Program-made: the position numbers and the translations under genes
The notes under the pieces: model-generated
Told to the model about the DNA's origin: nothing
The model's database searches: none
The model's input: only the letters and a program-made list of their open reading frames with translations
Source of the DNA: Fortiea sp. LEGE XX443
Lineage (GTDB): Bacteria > Cyanobacteriota > Cyanobacteriia > Cyanobacteriales > Nostocaceae
Direction: 5' to 3'
Length of the DNA stretch: 64,000 nt
NCBI RefSeq assembly: GCF_015206815.1
Contig: NZ_JADEXZ010000025.1
Span: 1-64,000, forward strand
In this document: positions 17,137 through 26,014 of the stretch, piece after piece
How the letters are laid out: the number at the start of each line of letters is the position of its first letter
Position numbering within the stretch: position 1 is the first letter of the stretch

Positions 17137-17928
17137 GTGGCAAAGGCTTCGTCTTCTTTGCAGCAACTGATCAACCAGATACCCAACTGGTCACTTCCAG
17201 CGTTTAAGGCAGGAAGTCCAAAGCAGCAAAATTTCAAGCCTTTTTCCAGTCCAGGAAGCGTTCTTGGCTTGCTAACAATAGTTGTAGCAATGCTGTTATG
17301 GAACTGGAAACTGCTATTAGCCCTTGTAGTGGGTGTTGGGGTCATGCTGTTCACCTACTCATTCCAGCAATGGAACTGGCAATTAGGTTGGGCAGAAATT
17401 CAAAAATTTCTCAAAAGTCCAAATCGTCGATTAGTCTTAGCTGTCGGTAGTAGTGGCCTTGCTACTATTACCACTTATATGGCAGCGGCCATCTGGATTG
17501 ACTCCCAAAGCCCTTGGATTGCTACTGGTACTATTTTGCAAGGTTTGGGAACACTCTTAACTTTGATTTTGCTGCTGTGGCAAATTCTCAGGGGTCATAC
17601 CAATCAAAAACAAGACATCTTTGATCAGTTCTTGCTCAATTTAACAGAACAAGATCCATTAAAACGTTTGATAGCTGTGCGTCAATTAACTAAATTTATC
17701 TCTCGTCAGCCAGTTAATGCTGCGCTACAGCAAGAAGTTGTCCAATGCTTACAACTTCTGCTCACGAGGGAGGAAGTTGCCGTAATTCGAGAGGCAGCTT
17801 TTGAGAGTTTACAAACCTTAGACAAGCTATCTAATCTACCATCCAGTACAGCCACTCCTCTAAAACCAGCCAAGTTAAAAGTCCAAACTCAAAAGTCTCA
17901 GAGTAAAGTGCTGAGTGCTGAGTGCTGA
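17137..17928 (+). CDS. Membrane protein with a C-terminal armadillo/HEAT-like helical domain
   Basis: A 263-residue protein from a GTG start. After a soluble leader of about 45 residues come two pairs of membrane helices (about 46-72, then 105-125 and 128-150). The cytosolic helical domain (about 155-245) has DPLKRLIAVRQL and EVAVIREAAFESL, the repeating helix pattern of armadillo/HEAT folds. Its function is unknown; such proteins are common and conserved in cyanobacteria. The last six residues (VLSAEC) are encoded by the TGCTGAG tandem repeat, and the stop codon lies inside that repeat, so the natural end has been remodelled by repeat DNA. Confidence 0.75.
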   Translation: MAKASSSLQQLINQIPNWSLPAFKAGSPKQQNFKPFSSPGSVLGLLTIVVAMLLWNWKLLLALVVGVGVMLFTYSFQQWNWQLGWAEIQKFLKSPNRRLVLAVGSSGLATITTYMAAAIWIDSQSPWIATGTILQGLGTLLTLILLLWQILRGHTNQKQDIFDQFLLNLTEQDPLKRLIAVRQLTKFISRQPVNAALQQEVVQCLQLLLTREEVAVIREAAFESLQTLDKLSNLPSSTATPLKPAKLKVQTQKSQSKVLSAEC

Positions 17929-17930
17929 GT
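17909..17930. repeat. TGCTGAG heptanucleotide tandem repeat, 3 copies
   Basis: Three perfect TGCTGAG units overlap the end and stop codon of the upstream membrane-protein gene. Confidence 0.85.
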
Positions 17931-17943
17931 AAAACTTTTTTGA

Positions 17944-18681
17944 CTATTTACGATACAATCTGCCATTACGGACTTGCACCACAGGATGATTGCATCGACG
18001 CACCAGTTGTTCATCGTGGGTGGTAACAATAACTGTAGCTCCAAAGGTATTTAATTTTTGGAGAATTTGGATCACTTGCCAGGAATTATCTGGGTCGAGG
18101 TTTCCTGTGGGTTCATCAGCTAAAATTAGCGGTGGTGTGCCGACGATCGCTCGTGCTACACTGACTCGTTGTTGCTCTCCTCCCGAAAGTTGATCGGGAA
18201 AACAGTCAGCTTTAGAAAGTAAACCCACCAGCTTGAGAGTAGGTTCTAAACGCCTCTGAATTTCCTTACGAGTGTAACCTTGTGCTTGCAGCACAAATGT
18301 CACATTTTCTGCTACGGTTCTTTGGGGAATTAATTTATAGTCTTGAAAAACAATCCCAATGCGTCGCCGCAACAGTGACAAGCGATCGCCCCGCAAAGCT
18401 GTTACATTACAGTCATTGACAATAACTTCTCCCTGAGTAGCTAATTCTTCTCCATATAACAGTTTCAAGAGTGTTGATTTACCAGAACCGCTTGGCCCTG
18501 TGATAAATAGAAATTCTTTCTGTTTGACCTCTAAACTTACATCTAACAATCCATGACAGCCATTTTCATAGGTTTTTGTCACAGAGCGTAATTGCACAAG
18601 AGGAGTATTACTACTGCTTTGCTGTGGAGATGTACTATCCTTTCCTGGAATATTTTGATCAGTTTTGACAACGGTTCTCAT
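17944..18681 (-). CDS. ftsE: Cell division ABC transporter ATP-binding protein FtsE
   Basis: A 245-residue ABC ATPase. Walker A is GPSGSGKS (62-69), the Q-loop lies in the FtsE-like stretch [13 protein letters not shown], the signature is LSGGEQQR (165-172), Walker B is ILADEP (186-191), and the H-loop His is in VIVTTHDE. With membrane partner FtsX, FtsE links the divisome to septal peptidoglycan hydrolysis. The sequence round the Q-loop and the short length favour FtsE over LolD-type exporters. A non-conserved polar leader of about 27 residues precedes the domain. No ftsX is adjacent, as is common in cyanobacteria. It is convergent with, and only 15 bp from, the gene at 17137. Confidence 0.82.
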   Translation of the reverse strand: MRTVVKTDQNIPGKDSTSPQQSSSNTPLVQLRSVTKTYENGCHGLLDVSLEVKQKEFLFITGPSGSGKSTLLKLLYGEELATQGEVIVNDCNVTALRGDRLSLLRRRIGIVFQDYKLIPQRTVAENVTFVLQAQGYTRKEIQRRLEPTLKLVGLLSKADCFPDQLSGGEQQRVSVARAIVGTPPLILADEPTGNLDPDNSWQVIQILQKLNTFGATVIVTTHDEQLVRRCNHPVVQVRNGRLYRK

Positions 18682-18753
18682 TTGAAAAATCTATAAACTT
18701 GGTTAGAGCTAAACACCTTAAAAATTTCAATTTAAGATTCTCTTAAAAATAAG

Positions 18754-18778
18754 GATTCCCAGGCCACACCTGGGAATC
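18754..18778 (-). terminator. Hairpin terminator after the WecG/TagA gene
   Basis: GATTCCCAGG pairs perfectly with CCTGGGAATC around five bases. On the minus strand it is followed by a T-rich stretch (CCTTATTTTT), about 63 bases after the glycosyltransferase stop. Confidence 0.75.
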
Positions 18779-18841
18779 TCAATTTCAAGAGCAAAAGTTA
18801 AAATTTTTGGAAGTATTCAGTAAAAACCACAGTAGTTAAGA

Positions 18842-19594
18842 CTAAACTGCATTTTTCGCGGTCAAGCGATAAACAAACGCTTTGACTGCAAACTCTGGTA
18901 AAGCTAACATCCGCCGCCAACGCCACGGTTCTTGATAAAGCCGATACAGCCATTCCAAATGATTATTTCCTAACCAAGCGGGAGCGCGTGTTTTAGTTCC
19001 TGACCAAATATCCAAACTACCACCAACGCCAATCCAAATGGCTTGAGGACATAAATGGCGGTTTTGGGCAATCCATAATTCTTGACGTGGTACTCCTAAG
19101 CCCACCAAAATTACTTGAGGCTGTAATTGAACGAGGGTTTGGTGTAATATGTTTTCTTCTTCTGGAGAATGATAGCCAGAATGAGTCCCTACTATATTTA
19201 AATCAGGGGCTTGCTGCTTCCAAAAATCTGCGGCTTTTGTCGCTATTCCAGGTGCGCCGCCATAGAAAAATACCTTTGTAGCTTTTTGCTTTTGTCCAAT
19301 TTCTTGTAGCAATGTCTCTGCTAGTTCAATTCCTGGACAACGTTGAACTTTTTGCCAGAAAAGCCACTGCAAATACAGAACAACACCAGCACCATCGGGA
19401 ATCACTAACTCAGCATTGTGAATTACCTTTGCTAGGGCGCTGTTTCGCTCTGCTTGCATAGTCATTTCTGCATTGAGTGTCACCACATGAGTACCTCTGC
19501 TGTGTTGCAGGCATTCTAGCAACCAGCCTGGATAGTTACTCATGACATGAACTGGTATTCCCAGTACCGAAAATACTTTAGGCGGTTTAGACAT
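18842..19594 (-). CDS. WecG/TagA/CpsF family glycosyltransferase
   Basis: A 250-residue glycosyltransferase of the family that adds N-acetylmannosamine or related sugars to a lipid-linked intermediate in surface polysaccharide synthesis. Family landmarks in order are TLNAEMTMQAER, VIPDGAGVVLYLQW, FFYGGAPG, VGTHSGYHSPEE, VGLGVPRQELWIAQN and GVGGSLDIWSGTKTRAPAW. The last includes the conserved G-G-x-x-D-x-x-x-G-x-x-x-R-A-P element. Length matches the family. A hairpin terminator separates it from ftsE, so the two are probably not one operon. The sugar and acceptor cannot be read from the sequence. Confidence 0.88.
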   Translation of the reverse strand: MSKPPKVFSVLGIPVHVMSNYPGWLLECLQHSRGTHVVTLNAEMTMQAERNSALAKVIHNAELVIPDGAGVVLYLQWLFWQKVQRCPGIELAETLLQEIGQKQKATKVFFYGGAPGIATKAADFWKQQAPDLNIVGTHSGYHSPEEENILHQTLVQLQPQVILVGLGVPRQELWIAQNRHLCPQAIWIGVGGSLDIWSGTKTRAPAWLGNNHLEWLYRLYQEPWRWRRMLALPEFAVKAFVYRLTAKNAV

Positions 19595-20110
19595 AGCCTA
19601 TTCTCAATTAGTCTCACACCAGATTGTCTCGAACGATAGTTTATCAAATTTTTTAATAAGTCGCCTGGGCAATTTTTGACAACTGGTGATGCTCAGATTG
19701 TAGAGCTAAAAGTCCTTCAATTCATAGTCTGAGCGGATGGTGCAAGACAAAGTTGCAACCTATACCAAGCTTTTTTGTGATAAATATTTCTAATCATTAG
19801 AAATATTATCACTTTGCGATGTTTCATAACTAACCATCATGTCAATGCAATTTTTACTAGCGATAGCATTTTGCTCATCATAATGAATACTTGACAAATA
19901 TGAATCTATCGTAAATCAACCAGTATACTCATAAAAAAGGAGTTTAGCTTTTCACTAATCTCAGGCTAGTAGCCATCATGAACTTGCTCTGTTTCCCTCA
20001 GTAAAACTTCTATATTTATTTTTTACAAATGTTTTTCAACTGCAATCTATTAAGATTTTTGAATCAACTCGGTTTGACAGTTCAGTTAGTTTAACGGGCA
20101 GAAGTTGACA
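19595..20110. other. 516-bp divergent intergenic region
   Basis: It lies between the glycosyltransferase and the response regulator. Apart from the palindrome at 19777-19812 I see no gene or RNA. Confidence 0.4.
19777..19812. repeat. Long near-perfect AT-rich palindrome
   Basis: GTGATAAATATTTCTAAT and ATTAGAAATATTATCAC pair over 17 bp with one bulged A and a single-base loop. It lies about 300 bp before the response regulator start. It could be a cruciform-forming repeat or an operator. Confidence 0.5.
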
Positions 20111-20827
20111 ATGAGTAAAATCCGTATTGTTCTGATCGAAGATCATGACCTCACCCGTGTTGGTATTCGGACAGCACTACAGCAAAAAGAAGAGATTGAA
20201 GTGCTAGGAGAAGCTGGCAATGCAGCGGAAGGCATAAGATTGTTAAAAAGATTACAACCTGATATTGCGATCATCGATATTGGTTTACCAGATAAGGATG
20301 GTATTGCACTTACAAGAGAAATTAAAGCTACCATCATGGGAGAAGATGCTACAAAAGTCCTGATCCTAACACTTCGAGATAATAAAGAAGCAGTTCTAGC
20401 AGCTTTTGCGGCTGGCGCAGACTCTTATTGTATGAAGGATATCAAGTTTGATAATTTGCTAGAAGCAGTCCGAGTTACTTACAATGGCAACGCTTGGATT
20501 GATCCAGCGATCGCCAGAATTGTGTTACAACAGGCACAGCAAAATTCACCTAAACTAGAAACGGCTTCAACAAACAATAAAAACACCCCCCAAAATCAAG
20601 AAATTGGGGAAGATGAGGAGGTATTTGACCCTTATACCCTGACAGAACGCGAGTTAGAAGTGTTACAGTTGATTGTCGAAGGTTGTAGCAATGCAGTTAT
20701 AGCTGAACGACTTTATATTACAGTTGGGACTGTAAAAACGCACGTCCGCAATATTTTGAACAAGCTATGCGCTGATGACCGTACCCAAGCAGCAGTAAGA
20801 GCTTTACGTTCTGGTTTGGTCGGATGA
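20111..20827 (+). CDS. NarL/LuxR-type response regulator
   Basis: A 238-residue transcription factor: receiver domain (about 1-125) with acidic pair Glu-Asp in LIEDHD, phospho-acceptor Asp in IIDIGLPD and a KDIK lysine, then a variable linker, then a LuxR-type helix-turn-helix (about 172-236; LTERELEVLQLIVEGCSNA, VGTVKTHVRNIL). I use the ATG at 20111; the TTG six bases earlier has no advantage. No histidine kinase is adjacent. Its position, ahead of a phosphatase and anti-sigma pair, suggests a signalling locus, but a strong hairpin separates it from them. Targets are unknown. Confidence 0.9.
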   Translation: MSKIRIVLIEDHDLTRVGIRTALQQKEEIEVLGEAGNAAEGIRLLKRLQPDIAIIDIGLPDKDGIALTREIKATIMGEDATKVLILTLRDNKEAVLAAFAAGADSYCMKDIKFDNLLEAVRVTYNGNAWIDPAIARIVLQQAQQNSPKLETASTNNKNTPQNQEIGEDEEVFDPYTLTERELEVLQLIVEGCSNAVIAERLYITVGTVKTHVRNILNKLCADDRTQAAVRALRSGLVG

Positions 20828-20862
20828 ATTTATTTCAGGGTTGTTACACCCTGAAATAAATT
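20827..20862 (+). terminator. 15-bp perfect stem-loop starting in the response regulator stop codon
   Basis: AATTTATTTCAGGGT pairs exactly with ACCCTGAAATAAATT around a six-base loop. The stem begins at the last base of the stop codon. No long T run follows, so it may be a terminator or an mRNA 3'-end stabiliser. Confidence 0.6.
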
Positions 20863-21013
20863 TAGAGAAGAAGCTAACTTTGAGTAAATTTCTTGGTTCA
20901 AAGCGGGTAACTTCTATAATTAGGGCTGGCTTTTTACTTGTTTGTAAGTAGTCATTGGGTGGGATAAAAATTGTGTTATCTCGCCGTACAAGTATTGGAA
21001 ATAAAAGTCAAAT

Positions 21014-22687
21014 ATGACTGAAACAGAGGTAGAAAAATTGAAGCTCATGATTGTTGATGATGAGCTAGATAACTTAGACTTACTCTACCGCACTTTTAGG
21101 CGAGATTTTCAAGTATTTAAAGCCAATCATGCCCTGAGTGCGCTGGAAATATTAGACAAAGAAGGTGAGATGGCCGTGATCATCTCAGATCAAAGAATGC
21201 CAGAAATGAATGGCACTGAATTTCTTAGTCGCACAGTAGACAGGTTCCCCGATACGATTAGAATTCTACTAACTGGGTTTACTGATGTTGAAGATTTGGT
21301 GGATGCGATTAACTCCGGCCAGGTGTTCAAATACATCACTAAACCGTGGAATCCTGAAAGGCTAAAAGTATTAGTTGAACAAGCTACAGATACATATCGC
21401 CTAGTTAAGCAACGCACCCAAGAGTTGCGTCGTTCTCTACGACGAGAATCTTTATTTAATGAGGTGACAACAGCAATTCGGGAGTCCCTGGATTATGGCA
21501 ATATGTTACAGAAAATTGTTGCCACTATTGGACAAACATTTGATGCTACTTGTTGCTTGTTGATCCCAGTAGAAGGCGATCGCTTGACCAGTGATAAATT
21601 TTCTTATCAAGACTCGAAATCATGTTTACTCGATTGTAGTTTCGACTCCAGTCTTTTGATTGAAAAAGTTCTAGAAACCCGTTACTACCAACTTAATCAA
21701 GAAACCTTTAATGGTAGCCCCCTGAATCATTTGGTGGTGCCTCTTACCTATCAGCAACAAGTACTAGCGATACTTGCGCTTTATCAGTTGGGATGCGATC
21801 GCCCTTGGTTAGATGAAGACATCAAATTAATCACGGGTGTAGCTGATCAAGCAGCTTTAGCCCTTTTCCAGGCAAAACTCTACCAACGCCTTCAAGAAAA
21901 GCAACAGCAAATTAGTGCCGAGTTAGAGGTAGCACGCCAAATTCAAAATAATCTGCTGCGTCAAAGTTTACCTGAGATCAAAGGTGCAAAGTTACAAGCT
22001 TGCTGTTATCCGGCACGAGAAGTTGGCGGCGATTTTTTTGAAGTATTCGTCCACCCCAAAGGGGATTTATGGTTAGCAGTGGGTGACGTTTCGGGAAAAG
22101 GTGTACCGGCGGCTTTGTTTATGGCTAGTGCAATTTCTGTATTGCGCCGTGAGTTATCTCAAGAAACACCAGCCGAACCAAATGCGATCGTACAGAATCT
22201 CAATCACGCTCTATGCAATGACTTAATCAGCAACAATTGCTTTATTACCCTCGTATTAGCTTGTTATACCCCTACTACTGGAGAACTAGTCTACGCTAAT
22301 GCCGGACATATTTACCCTTTACTTTGGTCACGCCAAGCCGTCTCAACCCAACAACCAAATTATCTCAAAGTACGCAGTATTCCTTTAGGCATTTTGCCTA
22401 CTTGGCAAGCACAGTCAGGACGATTACTTCTTTCTTCTGGAGATACCTTATTACTCGCTAGTGATGGGATTACTGAAGCAACAGTATCAAATGAGTTACT
22501 AAAATGCGGAAAAGTAGATGGTGCTTTTTCGGCAGTTAGCCACTCTATGCTGAATCAAGAAGGTCTTTGGCAACTTCTACAAATGGAGCCACAACCACTT
22601 TCTCTGAACAATTTACTAGCTCGCATCCAAGCCAATAATCAAATTCAAGAAGACGATCAAACTATACTTTCACTCGAGGTTTTATAA
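21014..22687 (+). CDS. REC-GAF-PP2C (RsbU-like) serine phosphatase
   Basis: A 557-residue signalling phosphatase. Residues about 10-130 are a receiver domain (MIVDDE; phospho-Asp in VIISDQRMPEMNG; LLTGF; Lys in YITKPW). A short coiled linker is followed by a GAF domain (about 150-290), another coiled coil with EVARQIQNNLLRQ, and a PP2C/SpoIIE phosphatase domain (about 320-555) with metal Asp residues in AREVGGDFFEV, VGDVSGKGVPAALFM and LLASDGITEA. Such proteins dephosphorylate an anti-sigma-factor antagonist. The next gene, three bases on, encodes the matching anti-sigma-type kinase, so the pair forms the core of a partner-switch module. No antagonist (STAS) gene is visible. Confidence 0.9.
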   Translation: MTETEVEKLKLMIVDDELDNLDLLYRTFRRDFQVFKANHALSALEILDKEGEMAVIISDQRMPEMNGTEFLSRTVDRFPDTIRILLTGFTDVEDLVDAINSGQVFKYITKPWNPERLKVLVEQATDTYRLVKQRTQELRRSLRRESLFNEVTTAIRESLDYGNMLQKIVATIGQTFDATCCLLIPVEGDRLTSDKFSYQDSKSCLLDCSFDSSLLIEKVLETRYYQLNQETFNGSPLNHLVVPLTYQQQVLAILALYQLGCDRPWLDEDIKLITGVADQAALALFQAKLYQRLQEKQQQISAELEVARQIQNNLLRQSLPEIKGAKLQACCYPAREVGGDFFEVFVHPKGDLWLAVGDVSGKGVPAALFMASAISVLRRELSQETPAEPNAIVQNLNHALCNDLISNNCFITLVLACYTPTTGELVYANAGHIYPLLWSRQAVSTQQPNYLKVRSIPLGILPTWQAQSGRLLLSSGDTLLLASDGITEATVSNELLKCGKVDGAFSAVSHSMLNQEGLWQLLQMEPQPLSLNNLLARIQANNQIQEDDQTILSLEVL

Positions 22688-22690
22688 GTA

Positions 22691-23116
22691 ATGAAAAGTG
22701 AGCTTCATATACCAAGTGATTTAAATTATTTAAATATCGTCGAAAGCTGGCTGCTGGGATGCTTGAAAGTCCAGCTAGGAGAATCTGTTGATTGGTCTCG
22801 GCAATCAAGTCGTTTACGACTGGCTTTGGTAGAAGCCTACTCTAATGTGGTACGTCATGCCCACAAAGAGCAGCCGAATTTGCCAGTCTTACTACGTTTG
22901 GAACTGAAAGACCGAGACATTGCCTTAGAAGTTTGGGATTACGGTGAAGGTTATGATATGTCTACCTACCTAGCGCCGAACCCTGTAGACAAACAAGAAG
23001 GCGGCTATGGATGGCTGATTATGAATCGTTTAATGGATAACGTAGAGTATCAATTACAAGTTAATGGCGCTAACTGTCTGAAATTAGAAGCTACCATCCC
23101 AGAATTGGCAAAATAA
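22691..23116 (+). CDS. Anti-sigma regulatory factor-type serine kinase (HATPase_c_2)
   Basis: A 141-residue GHKL-fold kinase of the RsbW/SpoIIAB type. The N box is in LALVEAYSNVVRHAHKE, the G1 box is WDYGEGYD, and the glycine lid is GGYGWLIMNRLMD. It lacks a sensor domain, as expected for a partner-switching kinase that phosphorylates a STAS antagonist and may sequester a sigma factor or another target. The gene follows the phosphatase by three bases, so the two are almost certainly co-transcribed and translationally coupled. The target is not given by the neighbourhood. Confidence 0.88.
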   Translation: MKSELHIPSDLNYLNIVESWLLGCLKVQLGESVDWSRQSSRLRLALVEAYSNVVRHAHKEQPNLPVLLRLELKDRDIALEVWDYGEGYDMSTYLAPNPVDKQEGGYGWLIMNRLMDNVEYQLQVNGANCLKLEATIPELAK

Positions 23117-23198
23117 TCAGAACGGCTTAAACAAAGCTATTCTCTTAACTAAGAGGTTACACTTAGCTTGCTTCGACCTAAGAGTACGTCAATAACGC

Positions 23199-23236
23199 TG
23201 CGCTAACAGCAGTCACCGGTGGTTCGCGTTAGCGCA
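23199..23236. repeat. Inverted repeat TGCGCTAAC/GTTAGCGCA
   Basis: A perfect 9-bp inverted repeat with a 20-base centre between the kinase and DUF411 genes. This GCGTTAGCGCA-type sequence looks like a dispersed cyanobacterial intergenic repeat. Confidence 0.5.
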
Positions 23237-23281
23237 TCGGCAGCTTTTGAGTGATAATTCTTAGTAAAGGAGGTATTAACA

Positions 23282-23857
23282 ATGTATAAACTTTTTTCTT
23301 CTGTAATTAGTACATTACTGCGTGCCTCACTAGCAATAATAATTATTACTGTGGTGGCCATAACTGCCGATGTGAGCATTTTAGCCACTAGTTCTACATC
23401 TGCGATCGCCTCCAACAGACCGGAGGTTATTGCTGGCAATATCGGGGAAAATAAAACTGAACCTGATTCAGCAAAACCAGAAATTACTATTTATCGTAGT
23501 CCTACCTGTAGCTGCTGTGGCGCTTGGTTAGAACACGTACAACAGCATGGTTTTAAAATCAGAGAAGATATCAAGACAGATGAGATGGAGGCAATTAAAC
23601 AAAAGTACAATTTACCTCCAGAATTAGCATCTTGTCATACAGCAATTATTGATGGCTATGTAATGGAAGGGCATATCCCCGCTGATGATATCAAGCTTTT
23701 TTTGAAGCAAAAGCCTCAACTTGCAGGTTTAGCGGTTCCAGGAATGCCTGTAGGAACACCAGGAATGGAATCGGGAAATATAAAGCAGCCGTTTACTGTC
23801 ATGACATTTAATCAAAAAGGCGAAATTACAATATTTAAACAGTGGAAATATGATTGA
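23282..23857 (+). CDS. DUF411 family exported metal-binding protein
   Basis: A 191-residue protein. A hydrophobic N-terminal segment (about residues 10-35) is a signal peptide or anchor. A variable spacer leads to the DUF411 domain (about 62-190), with a thioredoxin-like opening TIYRSPTCSCCGAW (Cys-x-Cys-Cys), the SCHTAIIDGYVMEGHIPA motif, and GLAVPGMPVGTPGME. DUF411 proteins are often linked to copper handling and probably bind metal through the Cys cluster and the Cys-His of SCHT. AAGGAGG lies eight bases before the ATG. No copper genes are directly adjacent, so the metal is inferred. Confidence 0.85.
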   Translation: MYKLFSSVISTLLRASLAIIIITVVAITADVSILATSSTSAIASNRPEVIAGNIGENKTEPDSAKPEITIYRSPTCSCCGAWLEHVQQHGFKIREDIKTDEMEAIKQKYNLPPELASCHTAIIDGYVMEGHIPADDIKLFLKQKPQLAGLAVPGMPVGTPGMESGNIKQPFTVMTFNQKGEITIFKQWKYD

Positions 23858-24260
23858 AATTTTGCATGATTTAGCAGCAAGTCAAAAAAATTAAGAATCC
23901 AGTATCTTCTTGAAAACGACTTTAATTTTAAACTGAAATGAGCCAGGGTAAGCTCATCTAATTTGGTATAAAGAAAACTTGACAAATTGAATAAGATGGC
24001 TCTTCCGTAAGTGTTATGCTAAAGTTTGAACTCAAATTAGGGATTTACCTTTAAAATCAAGGGTTTCAGGCAGTTACAATCTGGATTTTCTTACAGAAGC
24101 TAAAACGCCTAATCAATAAAGCTGTCTTTCTTGCCCAGCAAGGGATATGAGCTAATTTATAGACCTTTTTAGCATAACAAGTAACGAAGAACCAATAAAA
24201 TAGTATGAGGAACTGTGTGAAAAATAGACTTGGCTTCAGAGCAAGATTAATGAGATGAAT
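23858..24260. other. 403-bp convergent intergenic region
   Basis: It separates the convergent DUF411 and permease genes. I see no gene, RNA or strong terminator. Confidence 0.4.
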
Positions 24261-25292
24261 TCAATTGCTCGTTTCTTGCCAGTTGTTGAGTATATCCTTG
24301 ACTAAAACTTCTTTTATCCACGTTTGAAATACAATTACTAGTGGAACAGCGAGAAATACACCTAAAAATCCGAAAAAGCTGCCAAAAAAGACCACTGCTA
24401 CTACAGTAACTGCTGGCAAAAGAGATGCTTGGCTTTTCATCACTAAAGGCACTATAACTAGACTTTCAACCTGTTGGATTCCAAAGTATAAAGCTATAAC
24501 AGCGGCAATTTTCCAAGGTTCTTCACTTAATGCTAGTAGTGCAGGCGGAATCACACTTAAGGTTGGCCCAACATTTGGGATAAATTCTAATAATCCTGCC
24601 AAAACAGCATTAACTAATGGCAATGGTATTCCCAAAATCGACAGTCCAATATAGCTCAATGTTGCAATAACCAGCATAGTTAGGAGCGTGCCTTTTATCC
24701 AGCCAGTCAACGAAACTGCACACTTATTCAGAATATCATCAACTCGCCGACGATAAAAGGCAGGAAATAGCAGTATAAATCCGTGTCGATAAGGCGATGG
24801 ATTGGCTAATAACATGATGGTGAGAGCTACAAACAGCAGCAAACTTAAAATAATAGAAAGCGAACTACTAACCAAGCGAAAAAAGTTGTTTATTAACCGA
24901 TTTAACCAATCTTGTAAACCTTGAGTCAGATACCTAAGTCCCTGAATATTTTCTAATAGTTGGTCAGGAATTACATTTTGTAACCAGTTGTTCCATAATC
25001 GCAACCGTTCTAATGCCATAGGCATAATATTGTCAAATTGTTGTAATTGGTCAATAAGACGCGGCACAATCAGTGCAAAAAAACCGACCAAACCGACCAA
25101 TAAAAGAATAACTGATATGGTAACTGCAATTCCTCGCTTGATACGAAATCGTTGCAAGAAACTTACTAGTTGATTTAGGACTGTTGCTAAAACTACAGAT
25201 GCAAATACGACTAAAAGTATTTGCCGAATTTGCCATAAAATGTAAAGAGATACAACAAGAGCAAGAAACCCTATTAATTGTCCGAATTGCAC
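24261..25292 (-). CDS. AI-2E family (PerM/UPF0118) transporter
   Basis: A 343-residue inner membrane protein with seven to eight helices: two at the N-terminus (about 6-26, 28-48), one near 58-80, a long soluble part (about 85-135), then a helix near 145-165 and a C-terminal cluster (about 205-330). The LLEFIPNVGPTLSVIPPALLAL motif and the closing GSFFGFLGVFLAVPL are hallmarks of the AI-2 exporter / PerM family, whose members export diverse small solutes or act as antiporters. The substrate cannot be inferred. The gene is monocistronic on the minus strand. Confidence 0.87.
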   Translation of the reverse strand: MQFGQLIGFLALVVSLYILWQIRQILLVVFASVVLATVLNQLVSFLQRFRIKRGIAVTISVILLLVGLVGFFALIVPRLIDQLQQFDNIMPMALERLRLWNNWLQNVIPDQLLENIQGLRYLTQGLQDWLNRLINNFFRLVSSSLSIILSLLLFVALTIMLLANPSPYRHGFILLFPAFYRRRVDDILNKCAVSLTGWIKGTLLTMLVIATLSYIGLSILGIPLPLVNAVLAGLLEFIPNVGPTLSVIPPALLALSEEPWKIAAVIALYFGIQQVESLVIVPLVMKSQASLLPAVTVVAVVFFGSFFGFLGVFLAVPLVIVFQTWIKEVLVKDILNNWQETSN

Positions 25293-25492
25293 AATGTAGC
25301 CCCCATTTTTATCTGATTTACAGTTATTGTGCTGAGTTTAATTACTTCAAAATAGCTGTACTACCATATTTAAAAAGCCGCTAAAAGAATGATTTTTTAA
25401 GACCAACGATATATCCGCCTTACGGCAGAATTTAGGTGTTTTATAAGCGACTAATCTAAAATAAGCAACCCTTGAAGGCTGTACTCAGAAAA

Positions 25493-25678
25493 ATGCAAAA
25501 ACCACGCCCCAGTAATATGTTGATACGTGCCTTCGTATTGATTTTTGTCAGTTTAGCTATCTTCGTGTTTGGCTCAATCTTATTTAACTGGAGTAGACAA
25601 TTTAGAGAAAACTCTGAAAGTATTGAAGAGCCTGAACAGGGATTATTGAAGTCATACAGTAGGAACCTTAGCAACTAA
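25493..25678 (+). CDS. Small one-helix membrane protein
   Basis: Counted from the ATG at 25493 it has 61 residues. A basic leader (MQKPRPSN) is followed by one membrane helix (about 12-35; AFVLIFVSLAIFVFGSILF) and a polar, acidic C-terminal tail. An in-frame TTG 21 bases upstream is the alternative start; neither has a strong ribosome site. I do not recognise a family. The clear leader-helix-tail design and its position between two intergenic gaps make a real gene likely but not certain. Confidence 0.45.
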   Translation: MQKPRPSNMLIRAFVLIFVSLAIFVFGSILFNWSRQFRENSESIEEPEQGLLKSYSRNLSN

Positions 25679-25714
25679 GACTTATCTAAGTAGTAGGGTT
25701 TGGAAATTTGCACC

Positions 25715-26014
25715 ATGTATAAATATGAACCGATTAAGTTCATTCGTTGGGTATTGATAGGCATCCTATTTTTTTTGATGTCCGGCTTACCTAGCTTGGC
25801 TAGAGATGTACCCCAATTCCCGCTTTCAGAACCTCAACAGCAGCAACCAACTGAGCCAAAGCAGCCTGTAATAACATCTCTGACTGCACCGGAATTAAGT
25901 AATCCCCAAGAATTTGAAGGCTTTGTAGACAAAACCATCAATGAAGAAATATCAAAGTTTCATGTTCATAGTGCAGCTATTTCTGTGGTTAAATATGGGA
26001 AATTGCTTACATAA
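25715..26014 (+). pseudogene. N-terminal remnant of a serine hydrolase (beta-lactamase/class C-like)
   Basis: From the ATG at 25715 the frame gives a signal sequence (helix about 13-32, ending LPSLARD) and a proline/glutamine-rich spacer. It then reads FVDKTINEEISKF and AAISVVKYGKLL, the start of the beta-lactamase-like serine hydrolase domain (compare FHIPGAxVxVVKDGK in active members). The frame stops exactly there, before the Ser-x-x-Lys catalytic motif, and no continuation is visible in other frames. A functional enzyme would be several hundred residues longer. It is therefore a truncated gene, probably deleted downstream. Confidence 0.65.
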
